The position numbers and the translations under genes were made by a program. From NCBI RefSeq assembly GCF_954871325.1, contig NC_088775.1:43687561-43751560 (forward strand): a stretch of DNA of 64,000 nucleotides, read 5' to 3'. This document shows positions 22,457-33,769 of this stretch, one piece after another (the stretch's first letter is position 1; each line of letters begins with the position of its first letter). The notes under the pieces are model-generated. The model was not told the origin of the DNA. It made no database searches and saw nothing but the letters and a program-made list of their open reading frames with translations. Source of the stretch: Gordionus sp. m RMFG-2023 (lineage: Eukaryota > Nematomorpha > Gordioida > Chordodea > Parachordodidae).

Positions 22457-22859
22457 TCCTAAGAGAAAGAACAATAATATGGGTAATTTATATTTTTTAA
22501 TTTTTTGATAAATTTTAAATAGATGAATATAGGGACCTAATTAAATTTGAAAAAGAAAAATCATTATTAACATTGGAATTGTTTAAAATAAATCAACTGA
22601 ATATGGAATATGTCTAATGTTGAAAGAAAAATTAGATGATTGTACAAAACAGGAAAAAAATGAATTAACAACTAGAATATTTGATGTTATAAAAGATTTT
22701 AATTGAATAAAATTATTTTGTATATATTTATTTTATTTGAAATAGATATTTTTTATGTATTTATTTTATTTGAAATAAATAATTTGTGAAATACATTGAA
22801 TGATATAATTATTCCCAAAAGTCCTATATTAATTAAGCTTGTGAGTTTGGTAATCAATA

Positions 22860-23030
22860 ATATCTAAAAATATATTATTTATAATGAAGGATCTTCTGTT
22901 GAATCTGGTAGTTAATATTATAAATGTCCTAAGAGAAAGTTTAATGACACTGGTAATTTATGTTTATTTGCTTTATAAAAATATTTTAAATAGATGAATT
23001 TAGAACATCTATATAACTTTTTTAGTGACA
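22860..23030 (+). repeat. Partial second copy of the split exon and its neighbour
   Basis: The block GGATCTTCTGTTGAATCTGG...TATTATAAATGTCCTAAGAG followed by GTAATTTATG, a short AT intron ending AAATAG and ATGAATTTAGAAC parallels the exon at 20846-22482 plus the start of the exon at 22523. It reads YYKCPKRKFND and then DEFRTSI before decaying. It looks like a tandem or segmental duplicate of two micro-exons. Confidence 0.55.
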
Positions 23031-23094
23031 TATTCCTACAAATATATTTAATGAGTTTAGACTATATTAATAATAACTTTATTTTTATTATAAT

Positions 23095-23175
23095 ATATAT
23101 AAAATACAAAACAAGATATTTATATAAAATATAAGACAAGATTTTTATATAAAATACAAAATAAATATCTATAAT
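23095..23175. repeat. Short AT-rich tandem repeat, about 30-bp period
   Basis: TATATAAAATACAAAACAAG-type units recur about three times. Low complexity. Confidence 0.6.
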
Positions 23176-23572
23176 ATGGGATTTTTATATAAATATAAGC
23201 ATAATAAATTTCTATTAAACTTTGCAATATTTGTTGCTGATTTAATTGATTGTGGTTTAAATAAATTTTCAGGGGGTGATTTTATTTTAGGATTAAAAGA
23301 AATAAATCTTTCCTTATCAATAATTATATTATGTAGTAATGTGCATGTTTTTATGCTTTCTTTTATTAATATTAAGATTATTAAATCTTCTACTCTTCAA
23401 CATCATTCTGTAAAAAAATATTAATTTGAGGATGGCTACCATTTTGAATTAATATAAAGTAGTATCCGCAGTAAACTGTGCCGGCTTTAACAATCGCTTT
23501 GCAAAATCGCTGCGATCCATCAGCTGATCGATCGCAGCGATATCGCGTCTAAATAGCGATCGCACTATGAAT

Positions 23573-23877
23573 TCAGGGTTAGTATTTAAATCAAAAGAAA
23601 TGATATAAAATAAACTTGCATCATATTTAATAAATTGGATGAAAAATAGAATTTAAGAAGAAAGGCAAAGTGTCAATTTTAAAATTTCATTTTTTTCGAT
23701 TATGAATTGATGGACAATTTAGTCAAGAATTGTTTATCAAAAAAATTTCAAATGAAAAATAAAAATTGAATATTTTAAATATATTTATTCAAATAATAGG
23801 CTTATTCAATAAGCATAACCTGGCAATCTCATTTTCAGCCTTTGTCAAGCGCATTTTTAGCACAACAAATTTTATTT
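23573..23877. other. AT-rich spacer, nothing recognised
   Basis: No open frame or structured repeat was found. Confidence 0.5.
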
Positions 23878-23989
23878 GGCCGTGACTGCTACTAACGCCC
23901 GTGATATTTAGTGAAAAACTAAATATTACACCTGCAATATTTAGTGAAATACTAAATATCACATCCTCGTTTATTAAAGCTCAAAACTG

Positions 23990-25250
23990 ATATACCCTTA
24001 TATTTAAAAGATGTGTTTAATTCTTCCATTTTTTAATAATTATAATTTTTATTTACTTGTGCAAATCTACTAAGGTAATATTTTATATTAATAATCTAAA
24101 AGTATTTTTAGATCTTAAGGAGAATATGAACTTAGCCATATTTTCAAATATCAATATCATTCAAAATAATTTTAGCTGAATTCTGCAAATGAATCAAAAT
24201 AATTTTAGCTGAATTCTGCAAATGAAAAATGATAGCCCAGCCCAATTTTTAAAATCAAGCATGGTCCAGATCTGTAATTCTGATATCTCTAATAAAACTA
24301 AGATGACATAAATTTAGGAAGCTTGGAAGGATTAAGAAATAACTAATATAAAGTAAAGATATACCTTTTTTAAAGGTTACAATGACATTCAAGAGGACCT
24401 ACTTATTAACCTAAGTTTATAAAATTGAAAGAGTTACATATGCACGACCCAATCCCCTATAGCAAACAATTCAAATTGAAAAACTAAACAATATGAATAT
24501 GGGTTTATAAATGCAATAAATACTTTTTGATTATGCTCATTAATTGTAACCATATTTAATATGAAAAATATAAATAAAAAAGGTTCCTAAAAATACATTC
24601 ACTAGTTTTATATGGTACAATTTTTTGATGAATTTTGACATAAAATTTATTTTTAGTTTTATCATCTGCAAATTGAAAAATAATTTGAACCCAAGTTTTT
24701 TTTAAGGCACCCTAATATTCAATCAAAAAATATTAATTTATAAAATTTTAATTGCCTTGTAATAATCTCAAAGACTCTATTTTTTTTAATAAATAAGAAT
24801 TAAAAACTTTTTTTATATTTAGTTTCTTAGATTTTAAGCCTCCTGCAACTTCTAAGGCATTAATTTGTTTTTTTTGTTCAAATTTTATTTATGATACATG
24901 GGGAAATACAGATATTTAAATTTAATAACTATGACCAATAGTTAAAACTGATAATTATCCTTCTAAAATTTAATAATATATTATTCTAACTGATAATAAA
25001 ATTTTTCTTTACTTTTCATAAAATAATTTAAAATGATAAATACAGAAAAATACTTAATCATTTATAGCATGTAGGAAGGAGGGGGGGGGGCTATACATAC
25101 TCTAGTTGTATAAAAAATGTTATTCCATATTTTTTTTGCACGGATCTTTTAGCTTAATATTTGTAGGTAAAGTATATATCTGCAAAATAATTTTTAAGTT
25201 TGTTTTATTATTCAGCAGTTATAATGGTTTTTTGGAGCTTGGGATTGCAT
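23990..25250. other. AT-rich interior of the inverted-repeat block
   Basis: A 27-30-bp direct repeat (TAATTTTAGCTGAATTCTGCAAATGA) occurs twice at about 24168-24227. No coding frame is supported. Confidence 0.5.
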
Positions 25251-25259
25251 AGACCCACC

Positions 25260-27340
25260 CATAGGCTTAGCCAGGATTTTCAGACCCCATTTGGGGGGGG
25301 GGGGGGCTTCGGCCCGCTTTTTCCCGGTCTTCGGCCAGGTTACCTTACTCTATATATAGTCATAAAATATTTTTACAAGATAGGAGGTTAATTTTAATAA
25401 AAAAAATAATCCTGGAGCAAATATGAAATATATTTTTATTAGTTTATATGAAATATATTTTTATTAGTTTATATGAAATATATTTTTATTAGTTTATATA
25501 AAATAGAATAAATTACTTGTATATACATTAACATTAAAGCATGGTAATCTTCTTTATCTTTAATAGCACGTTAGTCATAGACCTGCCCAAATGTGAGCGT
25601 ACGTGAATTATATGAAGGCCCATCCTTCATTTAATTATGCCGATTTTTTTACTCAAGAATACCAACAAACTTTGTAACCCAGAAGTGAAAGTAAAAAAAA
25701 GGGTGAGACTACATCCCAGCTATTTGTAATGTTAGTAATGAGTATATCAAAGGAAAGGAAAGAATATAAGAATAGAAAAAGTTCCTTCTTCCAGAAAAAA
25801 TTAATTATTTATTTATAAATTTATTTGTGAAAATTAAAACTTATATAATTGTTTATTTTTATTTTTTTTAGAAAATTAGTAGTAAAGCATGGTATATTTA
25901 TAGTAATGAAAAGAAAAAACGTGTTTTGGAAAAAGTAGGTTTTTTTATATAAAAAATAAATAAATAGCATTCTAAATTTGAAAAAAACTTTTTTATTTAT
26001 TTATTTTTATTGTTTATTTTTAAATTCAAATTTAAGAAATAGAAATTTTTTGGTAAAGTAAAAAAAAATTAAAAGATGGAGGATAAATTTAAAATTTAAA
26101 AAAATAAAAATTTTTAAGAAAAATGGAGGATACATTAAGGTAATAAAAAGATGGAGGAAAAAATATAGTATTAGAGATAAAAGGTTATTAAAAATAATAT
26201 GTAAATTTTTATAATATGGGAGAAGGTAAAATAAAGAGAGTAATAAAATTAAAAATATATTTTTTTTTTTTCTTATTTGTGTCCTTAATGAATATTTGTA
26301 GAAAGACATCATTTAATGTAAGATTTGGTTCCAATTTTTATGTTTAAGTCCATAATCACCAATAATTTTAGATAATTCCAAAATTCCCATAAGAGTTTCC
26401 TAAATCAGTCACTTAATCAAATTTATTCCAAACAAGTATAAGAAATTTATTTATAAAAAGTAAGTAAACATATAGTTGATATTCCTCTATTATATAGAAT
26501 TAGTTACAAATAACTAGGAAAAATTTTACTTTTACAAACATATTTGAAAGTTAGAAAATATATTACAGTTAAAATTTTAACAAATTTTACTAATCAATGC
26601 TCTTGATAATAAATATAGCAACAATTTTCATTCAATTATTTAACGCCATCTATTTATTTTTAATAATAAATAATATTAAAAATTAATCTTCATATTGTTC
26701 ATCCCACAATGTCTTTAAAATATATTTTCTTATGTCCTTATCAATATTATATAGTTTTCTGTAAAATATATATTTCGCTATATTAGTAAAAATTACTTGA
26801 TTGTCATATGATATTTAATAAAATTAGATATAGTGTAAATCTACGACATATAATATTCCACTGTTTGTATTGTGCTTTAATTTTTTTATTTAATTTATGA
26901 TTTAATTTTATCAATAGTTTTATAATTATATTTTTCTTTTATTAAGATAAATAAATATAAATTACTCACTTTATAAAAAATTAAATTTGTTATATAATAT
27001 TATTTAGTAATTTTATGGATCTATTATTAATCATTATAATTCATTTCACTTTTGTCTTAAGACTTATCTTTGGCTTATATTCCATTTCTTAGAAAACATT
27101 TTTGGTTCACTTTATATATATATATATGCTTTTTTCCAAAAATGTATAAATTATGATGAATAGTTTTATAAAAAATATCTTACATTCTTTCTTTCAAATT
27201 ATTGTTTAAGTTATATGCATACATTTTTGGGGGTAAAGAAGTGGGGGGGGGGGGAGGGGGGGGACTAAGGGTAAATTTTTTATTAGCTTAAAATGATATT
27301 CACAAAAAGTTATAAATTTCTGAAGCTGGCTACGCCTATG
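25260..27340. mobile_element. hAT element with GC-hairpin end, no intact transposase
   Basis: A perfect GACCCACC duplication flanks it (25252-25259 and 27341-27348). The ends are CATAGGCTTAGCCAG and, inverted, CATAGGCGTAGCCAG. The left end carries a G run and CTTCGGCC-type hairpins. The right subterminal sequence (AAATTTTTTATTAGCTTAAAATGATATT) matches that of the 20897-22456 element. The interior is extremely AT-rich, includes a 25-bp tandem repeat and shows no recognisable transposase, so it is non-autonomous or heavily decayed. Confidence 0.9.
25421..25503. repeat. 25-bp tandem repeat, three copies
   Basis: ATATGAAATATATTTTTATT followed by AGTTT is repeated head to tail with almost no divergence, inside the hAT at 25260-27340. 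Confidence 0.85.
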
Positions 27341-27664
27341 GACCCACCTAATCATGCCCATTATGCGGGTTTTCCACCTGATTTAAAAAGTTAAACAATA
27401 AATATTTTTAATAAATATTTATAAATGAATTGATAATATATTATTTACATGATAAAAATAGGCTACAAATATACTTTTATGCACTAATAAAATTATTTTA
27501 CTACATACTACTTTTTATTAAAATATAAAAAATGCCTCAGGCATATATGTTTATAAATGAATTGATAATATATTATTTCAGGATAAAACTATACTATAAC
27601 GATAATTTAAATTACATATATATATACAACCAATAAATTTATTTATTTCAGGAATAATAAATAA

Positions 27665-30062
27665 TAGGCCTATTCAAAAACGAATTCGAATCGAATGCAT
27701 TATTCATATTCGATTCGAATTATTCGAATTAATTTTTTTAATAAAATAAATCATGCTCAAATATATTGATAAATTTTTTTATTACAAATTAGATTTTAAA
27801 CAGAAAAAATTATAATAATATGTAGTCAATAATCTGATAATAAATAATATATAATCAAGTTATAAACAAAATTAAAATGCATATTATTAATTTAATTTAT
27901 AATTTAAGCCAATTTTTAAGGCAAAGAGTTTTTCTTATATTTTCTTCCTTATATGACATGCGGTTTTTTGACAAAAAATTAGTTTCAACTGAGAAAAGCC
28001 TTTTACAAGCAGTTGAAGTTCCTTGTATAGATAGATAATCCCTTGCCATTTTCGAGAGTATGGGGATGATATGCATTTGCCTTCCACCACATTAATGGAT
28101 CAGTAGTATTACTCTTTGCTCTTGGTTCACTCAGAGAAAAATCTATTTTACAGTTGAATATTATTTTGTTTAAAAACAATGTCTAGCATGTTTTGTTGAA
28201 TTTTATCCTTATTTGTTTGACAATTATAATTATGAGCTTATAAAATAATATCATATTTAAATGGGGGTAAATTAAATACCTGTATATCTATTGTAAATCT
28301 CTTTAAATTTGTCCATTATCTTGGATATATCAATATCATAATCAACAGATATTGATTTAAAATATTCTACTTTAAGGGATCTAATATTGTGGTTATTATT
28401 GCATAATCGGCAGTTAAATTATAATAGCCCAACAATTTATCACATGCTACTTTGAAACTATTGTTAAAGGATTTATGGAAACCAGGTTATCATTTTTTAG
28501 ATGCACAAGAATTAAAATATAATAAGGTATAACCAAATTATAAGTAGGATAATTTTCCCCACACACCATATTTGTAGTTTCATATAAAGGCAATAGGATA
28601 GCTTTAATTTTTATAAGATCTCCCATTCTTCCTATATGTTATCAAAGTATTATTTTATTACCTAATTATAAATTTTAGTTTACCTCTGATATTTGTTTTT
28701 CTTGAAGAATTATAATATTAGTTATTACTTCATTAACTTATTTTGTTATAGCAGGCTTTAACAATAAGCCCCTTTCAATCATTTGGTAGGTGCTATTCCA
28801 CCTTATTTCACAATCTAATTTTGGTTTTAAAAAATTTAGGGGAGGGTGTAGGGAACTACATATATTTTTTAATAAATTTAATTTTTTAGGGGAATTACGA
28901 ATCATTCTAATAATGTTTCTTAGTTTTAGAATTGAAGGATCTATAAATTTTAAAATTTCTTTTTATATTAAATTAATTACATGGGCAAAGCATCGGATGT
29001 TCCCTATTTTTATTAATGGATATTTTAAATAAAATGTATCAATAAATGTTTTTTTTATTAATTGCATTATCTAAAGTTATATAAAAATTTTAATTCTCTA
29101 AATTATAATTTTTAATTATTTTGACAAAGGCTTTAAATATATTTTCACCTGAATATGTTTCATTTATTGGACTGACATCCAAAATTATGCTATTTATTTT
29201 AAAATTATCTTCAATCAAATGGGCTGTTAGCCCTAAAAAAGGAACCTGTGTTGGGCTAGTCCAAATGTCAGATGAAAAATTAATCTGACTTTTATTTTTA
29301 GATATTATTTCCTTTACCAACTGTTCTTTTTCTGCAAATGTATTATACATGTGCAATTTAAGAGTATTGGAGCATATTGATTTTACAGAACAATCAAGAT
29401 CACTTATAAAATTTTTAAAATCATTTGAATTAATAATTTTAAAAGATATATTATTATTTATAAATAATTTTAATAAATTATCCTTAAAATTATATTTTTT
29501 TGAAGAATTTGTGTAGACTTTAAAAAATGTCAATTTTATTATTTTTTTACTAAGGTGTGAATGAAACCTATTATAATGATTAATAAGAGGAGATGTTGTT
29601 TTGCCTTTACATTTTATAATACTCTTGCAATGATTGCAAACAGCCTTTTCACCGTCCTTAAGGATTTGATATTGATTCCATATGATTGCTCTCTTTTATG
29701 AGGGAATTTTCTTATCTTTAACATCAAGCATAATTTCATCAGAAGCATTCTCCTCTAACATAATTAGGCTAGCTAACAATAATTATTGTAGAGATGTAAT
29801 ATATTTTTATATACCTCTGGGTGTGTGTAATTTTTAATATAATTTATTATGAGATTCAAAAAATAAACTTTTCGTGAGATTCAAAAAATGTGGCAAATAA
29901 ATTTTTTTTTAATTTGTGCTAGAATTTTTATAAACACAAACATCACCTGTCAGATTGGTTGGTCAACAAATAGAAATGACAAATGTTAGATTTATTAAAT
30001 AATTTATTAAATATTACGAATAATTCGTTTTATTCGAATCGAATTATTTTTGAATAGGCCTA
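27665..30062. mobile_element. hAT element with TAGGCCTATTC ends and TTCGAAT subterminal repeats
   Basis: The ends TAGGCCTATTCAAAAA and the inverse TTTTTGAATAGGCCTA are flanked by the perfect 8-bp duplication ATAAATAA (27657-27664 and 30063-30070). Palindromic ATTCGAAT/ATTCGATTCGAAT motifs cluster just inside both ends and are likely transposase-binding repeats (inferred). It encodes a minus-strand transposase and is the most complete hAT of its lineage here. Confidence 0.93.
27900..29765 (-). pseudogene. hAT transposase with BED finger (27.9-29.8 kb)
   Basis: In order on the minus strand: a BED zinc finger around 29600-29690 (AVCNHCKSIIKC, then SPLINHYNRFH, C-x2-C with two His); the N-terminal catalytic region in an open frame 29090-29533 (INFSSDIWTSPTQVPFLGLT, AHLIEDNFKIN); a middle block CDKLLGYYNLTADYAIITTI near 28400; and the dimerisation domain near 27900-28060 (GTSTACKRLFSVETNFLSKN, ending CLKNWLKL and a stop). 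All expected parts are present. In-frame stops, for example after IPS upstream of the finger and after LDPLK, together with frame changes, show that it is inactive unless some are spliced out. Confidence 0.82.
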
Positions 30063-30079
30063 ATAAATAATGAATGATT

Positions 30080-30700
30080 TGTCATTTAAAAAAACAAATA
30101 TATTTGTTTGAAGCAATGTAGCAGCACAGGAAATCTCAATATTTGTAGCCCTGTGCCATTGCAACCCATTTTATTTTTCGCAATGTAAACTATTGTGTTA
30201 TCTCCTATGAATCCGCTAAAGAAGTTGATGTTTTCTTGAAGCATAAAAGATATCAGAACAGTCCAGATCATTTCATGAAGTTGCTAAGACATCTATAATA
30301 ATATTTAGAATAGATTCTATAAGTTGTTAATAATAAAATACCTGAAAAAACAGTTTCATCACTTATAATTGGATCAATTTTATCTACCTCATCTTGGTGT
30401 CAACAGATTTTTTACAATAATGATTAAAAATATAGTTCATTGCATAACTTAATATAGAATTAAAGTTTCTCATCATGAAGTAAGATATTTGTTTATTATA
30501 TTATAAAATCTATTAACTAAGCCAAAAATTAGCTTATAAAATTTATAGCATTTGGAATGAATTCAACTGAAAAATTATTTAGAATAGCATAAAATATCTT
30601 CATGTCATGTTTAATTATTAGATTTTAAAAAAATTGTTTACCTTTGTATCTGGTTGTGCCTTCCATAGCAGTAAATTTATGGAAGTAGAAAAGTGGAATC
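30080..30700 (-). CDS. Possible unidentified micro-exon gene remnant
   Basis: Exon-like stretches on the minus strand include MEGTTRYK ending at a GTAAAC donor near 30640, DEVDKIDPIISDETVFS ending TCAG|GTATTT near 30345, and a following block with open frames beyond an ATTATTATAG acceptor near 30295. One of its frames (30086-30271) stays open for 61 codons. Splice-like edges and acidic, non-repetitive composition suggest coding origin, but stops interrupt the expected continuation. No family was recognised. Confidence 0.3.
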
Positions 30701-31177
30701 AAAAAATATTTTGCTTTAACCAGTGAATACCTATTTAAATTTGAATGCCGAGTTAATTTTAATTATGAAACATTACCCAGAGAATATTTAAATTCAATAT
30801 ATAAAAAATATATTGTGAATTGGTTAATTATTGAAATATAAACATAATGCATATTTCAATAACTTTAAAAATAAATTTTTAAAATGGATGATTTTAATTA
30901 AATATTGCGGGCACATGGTGTTAAGCATATTTAATAAACGAGACGAGGGTGTGATATTTAGTTTTTTCACTAAATATCACGGGCGTTAGTAGTAGTCATG
31001 GCCATTTTTTATTTTAACTAAACGTATTAAACACAAAACTTGATTTTTTACTTTTTTAAAAAGATCGATATGGTAACTATGCTAAATTTAAATACAAGAA
31101 TTAAAGTAGAATCTTCCATATCCAAAAACATCATGGACATAAAAAAATAATAGTTTTAAAAAAGAAGCAATTAAAAT

Positions 31178-31356
31178 AAAATACATAATACATTGTTACA
31201 TAAAATACTCATAATATAATTAAAACAATGTCTGATATATTCAAATTACTTGCATCTGATATAAGAATTGCATATAATCTGATATAAGAATTGCAATCAG
31301 ACATTGTTATAATTATATTATGAGTATTTTATGTAGCAATGTATTATGTATTTTAA
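31178..31356. repeat. Palindromic MITE-like hairpin
   Basis: ACATAATACATTGTTACATA...ACTCATAATATAATT...AACAATGTCTGAT is repeated inverted as ATCAGACATTGTTATAATTA...TATTATGT over about 55 bp per arm, with a ~65-bp centre that itself contains a doubled TCTGATATAAGAATTGCA. TA dinucleotides flank CATAATACATTG on both sides, compatible with a TA-targeting MITE. Confidence 0.75.
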
Positions 31357-31424
31357 AGCTAAACTTATAATTAAAATTTAATTAGCTAATTTGATATACA
31401 ATTTCTTAATATTATTGAACTTTA

Positions 31425-31560
31425 TAAATATGATTACTTAAGATTAATCTTAATGATTAAGAATATTTCTTATGCATTTTCTCAATATAACTTATGATTA
31501 CTTAATAATTTTAATGATTAAGAATATTTCTTATGCATTTCCTCAATATCTTATGCTATT
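31425..31560. repeat. ~65-bp AT-rich direct repeat
   Basis: AACTTATGATTACTTAA...TTAATGATTAAGAATATTTCTTATGCATTT occurs twice in tandem with a weaker third copy. Non-coding. Confidence 0.65.
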
Positions 31561-31624
31561 TCTTAATATATAAGAATTTACTTATGCAATTTTCTTAATC
31601 TAACTTATAAATAAAATTAATTAT

Positions 31625-32180
31625 GATTGAGTCATAGGATTTGATTTTATTTATAAATTTGTATTTTCTGTTATAATATGTGGTATCATTTTGTGTATAA
31701 TCTTTTATGTATAAATATCCATCATGATACAAACACAAATTCCCTTTTGATGTTGGAATATATTGTATATCTAAAAATTACAGTGTCAAAATATATTTAT
31801 AATCAAATTATGTAAAAGTTATAATATAATTTATTTACTTGAATTTTCACTGTTGGAATTACGTAATTTTAATAAGATTTCTGCATTATTATGTCTTCCA
31901 AGTCTATAATAAATATGATTTTAAAAAATATATGTAATCTACTTGTAAAAGTAGGTCGAATGTTAGCGTGGTTAAATGGGAAATGTTGTGTATTGGCTTC
32001 ATTTGTTAATATATCTAAAAATATGATTAATAATTTATACAAATATTTTTGTTACTTGAAACTGAAGGATAAAAGTTATTTCTAATAATTGGTTGTATTT
32101 CTTATGGTTGTAATTTTTGGGGCTGTACCTGTTGTGGTTGTATTAGCTTGTTTATTCAAAAATAATTATTTTATTAGTTA
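31625..32180. other. AT-rich stretch with one unsupported 64-codon frame
   Basis: The frame at 31891-32085 (+) has no domain, splice or composition evidence, and I do not call it a gene. Confidence 0.45.
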
Positions 32181-32184
32181 ATTA

Positions 32185-32740
32185 TTGATTACTAGATGAG
32201 CTACTGGGTATATTAGTATTCTGATCATTACAAGATATACATTTAGAATCTTTACCTAAATTAATGTAAGTAATCTTAGTATTAAATATACCTTCAGCTG
32301 TTAGATGATTTTGTGTCACTTCAAATAAACTACCTACTAACTTACCTCTGCCTTTACAATCTCTACTTCTGCAGCGGTAATATACTGTAGGCTCAGCTAT
32401 TCTATGTATGGTATATTAAAATAGGTTATAGCAGAGTATATCCTTACGTTTATTAGATTTGATATATTTGATTGGGTTGTCTAAAAAAAAATTTTTTTAA
32501 AAAATCAAATTAAATTTAATATAATATATCATACTTTGCAATGATTCATTTCTTCTTTTAACAAATAGTCTTAAATTATCAGCTACTACAGTATTAAGCA
32601 TAATGTTTTATATGATTTTAATTTACCGCGATTAAATAGAATAGAGCAATCAGAAATAAATGGACCAAATTTACTATCAAATGACTTTATGATCACGAAT
32701 TTTCGCATGTATCCATTTAATTCAACAAAAAGGTAAAAAA
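32185..32740 (-). pseudogene. FLYWCH-type zinc-finger fragment, probably MULE-related
   Basis: The minus strand at 32180-32440 reads YTIHRIAEPTVYYRCRSRDC, then KGRGKLVGSLFEVTQNHL, then TAEGIFNTKITYINLGKDSK and CISC. YYRC...C...H fits the FLYWCH pattern (aromatic, W/R-C, C, H) seen in MULE transposases and related proteins. Upstream at 32590-32740 another open stretch reads LFVELNGYMRKFVIIKSFDS, then KFGPFISDCSILFNRGKLKS. Stops and AT-rich gaps lie between them. It is a transposon remnant or an unrecognised spliced gene. Confidence 0.4.
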
Positions 32741-32759
32741 AAATTATAATCACTATATA

Positions 32760-33330
32760 TTTTGGGTGGAAAATTTGAAGTGACAGAACTGTATTGTATG
32801 GGTTAAATCAGGCAAATATTTTTTTATTTTAATCATATTTATTTACAGATTCTATGAACCGTATATCTCAATATTAATAGTAATCATAACTTCCACTAAA
32901 GAAATTAAACTTAAGATCAGCCATCACCCACCATTAAAGTAATTAAATTACACTGTAGTTCTCTCTCGGGTATAGGCTCTTTTTTTGCCCCATTCCTTTT
33001 TAATTAGCCTATAGAGGTTTAAGCAATATTTTTCGGAATGTTGTGACTTGCCCACAAACGGGTAGAGGGCTCCTCATATTTTTACTTACCCATATTAAAC
33101 TGATCATAGTTAGGCAAATTGTATTAAAATGATAGAATTTTTTTTAAATATAATAATTATTATTTTAAAACATATTTAATGGTTATTTTATAGTATATGG
33201 AAGGCAAATAAATATATTGAGTCCAACAGATAAATACTTCACATTTATTTATATTGAATTATAATAAATCCACTTTTTATATAATAGTTATTTGAGTGAA
33301 CACATACAATTTGATCGTATTCATTTTTTT
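32760..33330. other. AT-rich stretch, nothing recognised
   Basis: A less AT-rich patch at 32950-33100 has no open frame or repeat partner in the window. Confidence 0.45.
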
Positions 33331-33341
33331 AACGTTGAATG

Positions 33342-33756
33342 CAGTGGCGTAGCTAGAAATTTTTCTTAGAGGGGGTCCATACATATAAAAGTCTGGGGGC
33401 TTCGCCCCCAGACCCCCTTTAACGGGCCTTCGGCCCTTTTGCCCGGCCTACGGCCGGGTTATCTTACATAACCATATCTTCGATAATATATAATAAATAT
33501 ATTTTTTAAATGCATCAATAATATGTTATTATAATTGAGTAGGTTATTCACAATGACTTTATAATAATACTACCCAGAATAATTTCAATAGTAATATAAT
33601 ATCCTTTCACAAACATCAAAACCAAAAAATATAAATATTAATGGTATTTATTTGATATAAAGTCACTTTTAAGTCTTTTGAACGTACAATCTAAAAAAAA
33701 AATTTTGCTCTGGGAGGGGTCCAAACCCGAAAACTACCCCGATAGCTACGCCACTG
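33342..33756. mobile_element. hAT MITE with CAGTGGCGTAGCTA ends and GC hairpins
   Basis: The ends are CAGTGGCGTAGCTA and, inverted, CAGTGGCGTAGCTA, flanked by the perfect duplication GTTGAATG (33334-33341 and 33757-33764). At 415 bp it has no coding capacity. Near its left end are consecutive stem-loops GGGGGCTTCGCCCCC, GGGCCTTCGGCCC and CCGGCCTACGGCCGG, matching hairpins near the left ends of the hATs at 20897 and 25260. Confidence 0.95.
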
Positions 33757-33769
33757 GTTGAATGTGAAA

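Larger units (their letters stand above)
20630..22720 (+). pseudogene. Unidentified micro-exon gene split by a hAT insertion
   Basis: Exon-like blocks with consistent GT-AG edges and phases read through: one ends at 20680 (KVRDIFNEMTGEND), then 20723-20803 (HFIDTDNTLDVTVFNKDSVT), then 20846-20896 continuing at 22465-22482 on the far side of the hAT (ESIPYVGSPSSYYKYPKRK), then 22523-22617 (DEYRDLIKFEKEKSLLTLEL, FKINQLN). The insert's 8-bp duplication accounts for the split exon. After a probable one-base shift near 22615 a frame MLKEKLDDCTKQEKNELTTR continues to a stop at about 22707. A coiled, charged C-terminus after an SPSSYYK linker resembles Myb/SANT-domain proteins of host or Harbinger origin, but the SANT domain itself was not found. 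Function is unknown. Confidence 0.5.
20471..23572. mobile_element. Possible PIF/Harbinger-like element with GATCGC-rich ends
   Basis: The left boundary ATTCATAGTTACCGATCGCGC and the inverse of the right boundary ATTCATAGTGCGATCGC share their first nine bases. Both run into GC-rich GCGATCGC/ATCGCAGCGAT sequence that is out of place in this AT-rich DNA. Animal Harbinger termini are often of this type and carry a Myb/SANT-like second gene, which would suit the multi-exon gene inside. I could not see a 3-bp target duplication or the DDE nuclease gene, so this is a hypothesis. Confidence 0.3.
23878..31003. repeat. Inverted repeat pair bounding a 7.1-kb block with nested hATs
   Basis: The left arm (23878-23983) begins GGCCGTGACTGCTACTAACG and continues CCCGTGATATTTAGTGAAA. 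The right arm (about 30930-31003) read in reverse begins GGCCATGACTACTACTAACG and continues identically, ending with CACCCTCGTCTCGTTTATTAA against CACATCCTCGTTTATTAA on the left. Each arm contains a small palindrome (ATATTTAGTGAAAAAACTAAATAT). The block may be one DNA transposon or a pair of related MITEs. Two hATs sit inside. No target duplication is certain. Confidence 0.7.

Noticed and set aside
26007-26312. 101-codon minus-strand ORF
   Set aside because: Almost only F, L, I, K and Y, from A-rich low-complexity DNA, with no splice or domain evidence.
23878-31003. Polinton/Maverick element
   Set aside because: The block has inverted ends but no capsid, polymerase B, protease or integrase-like frame was seen, and the size after removing nested hATs is only about 2.6 kb.
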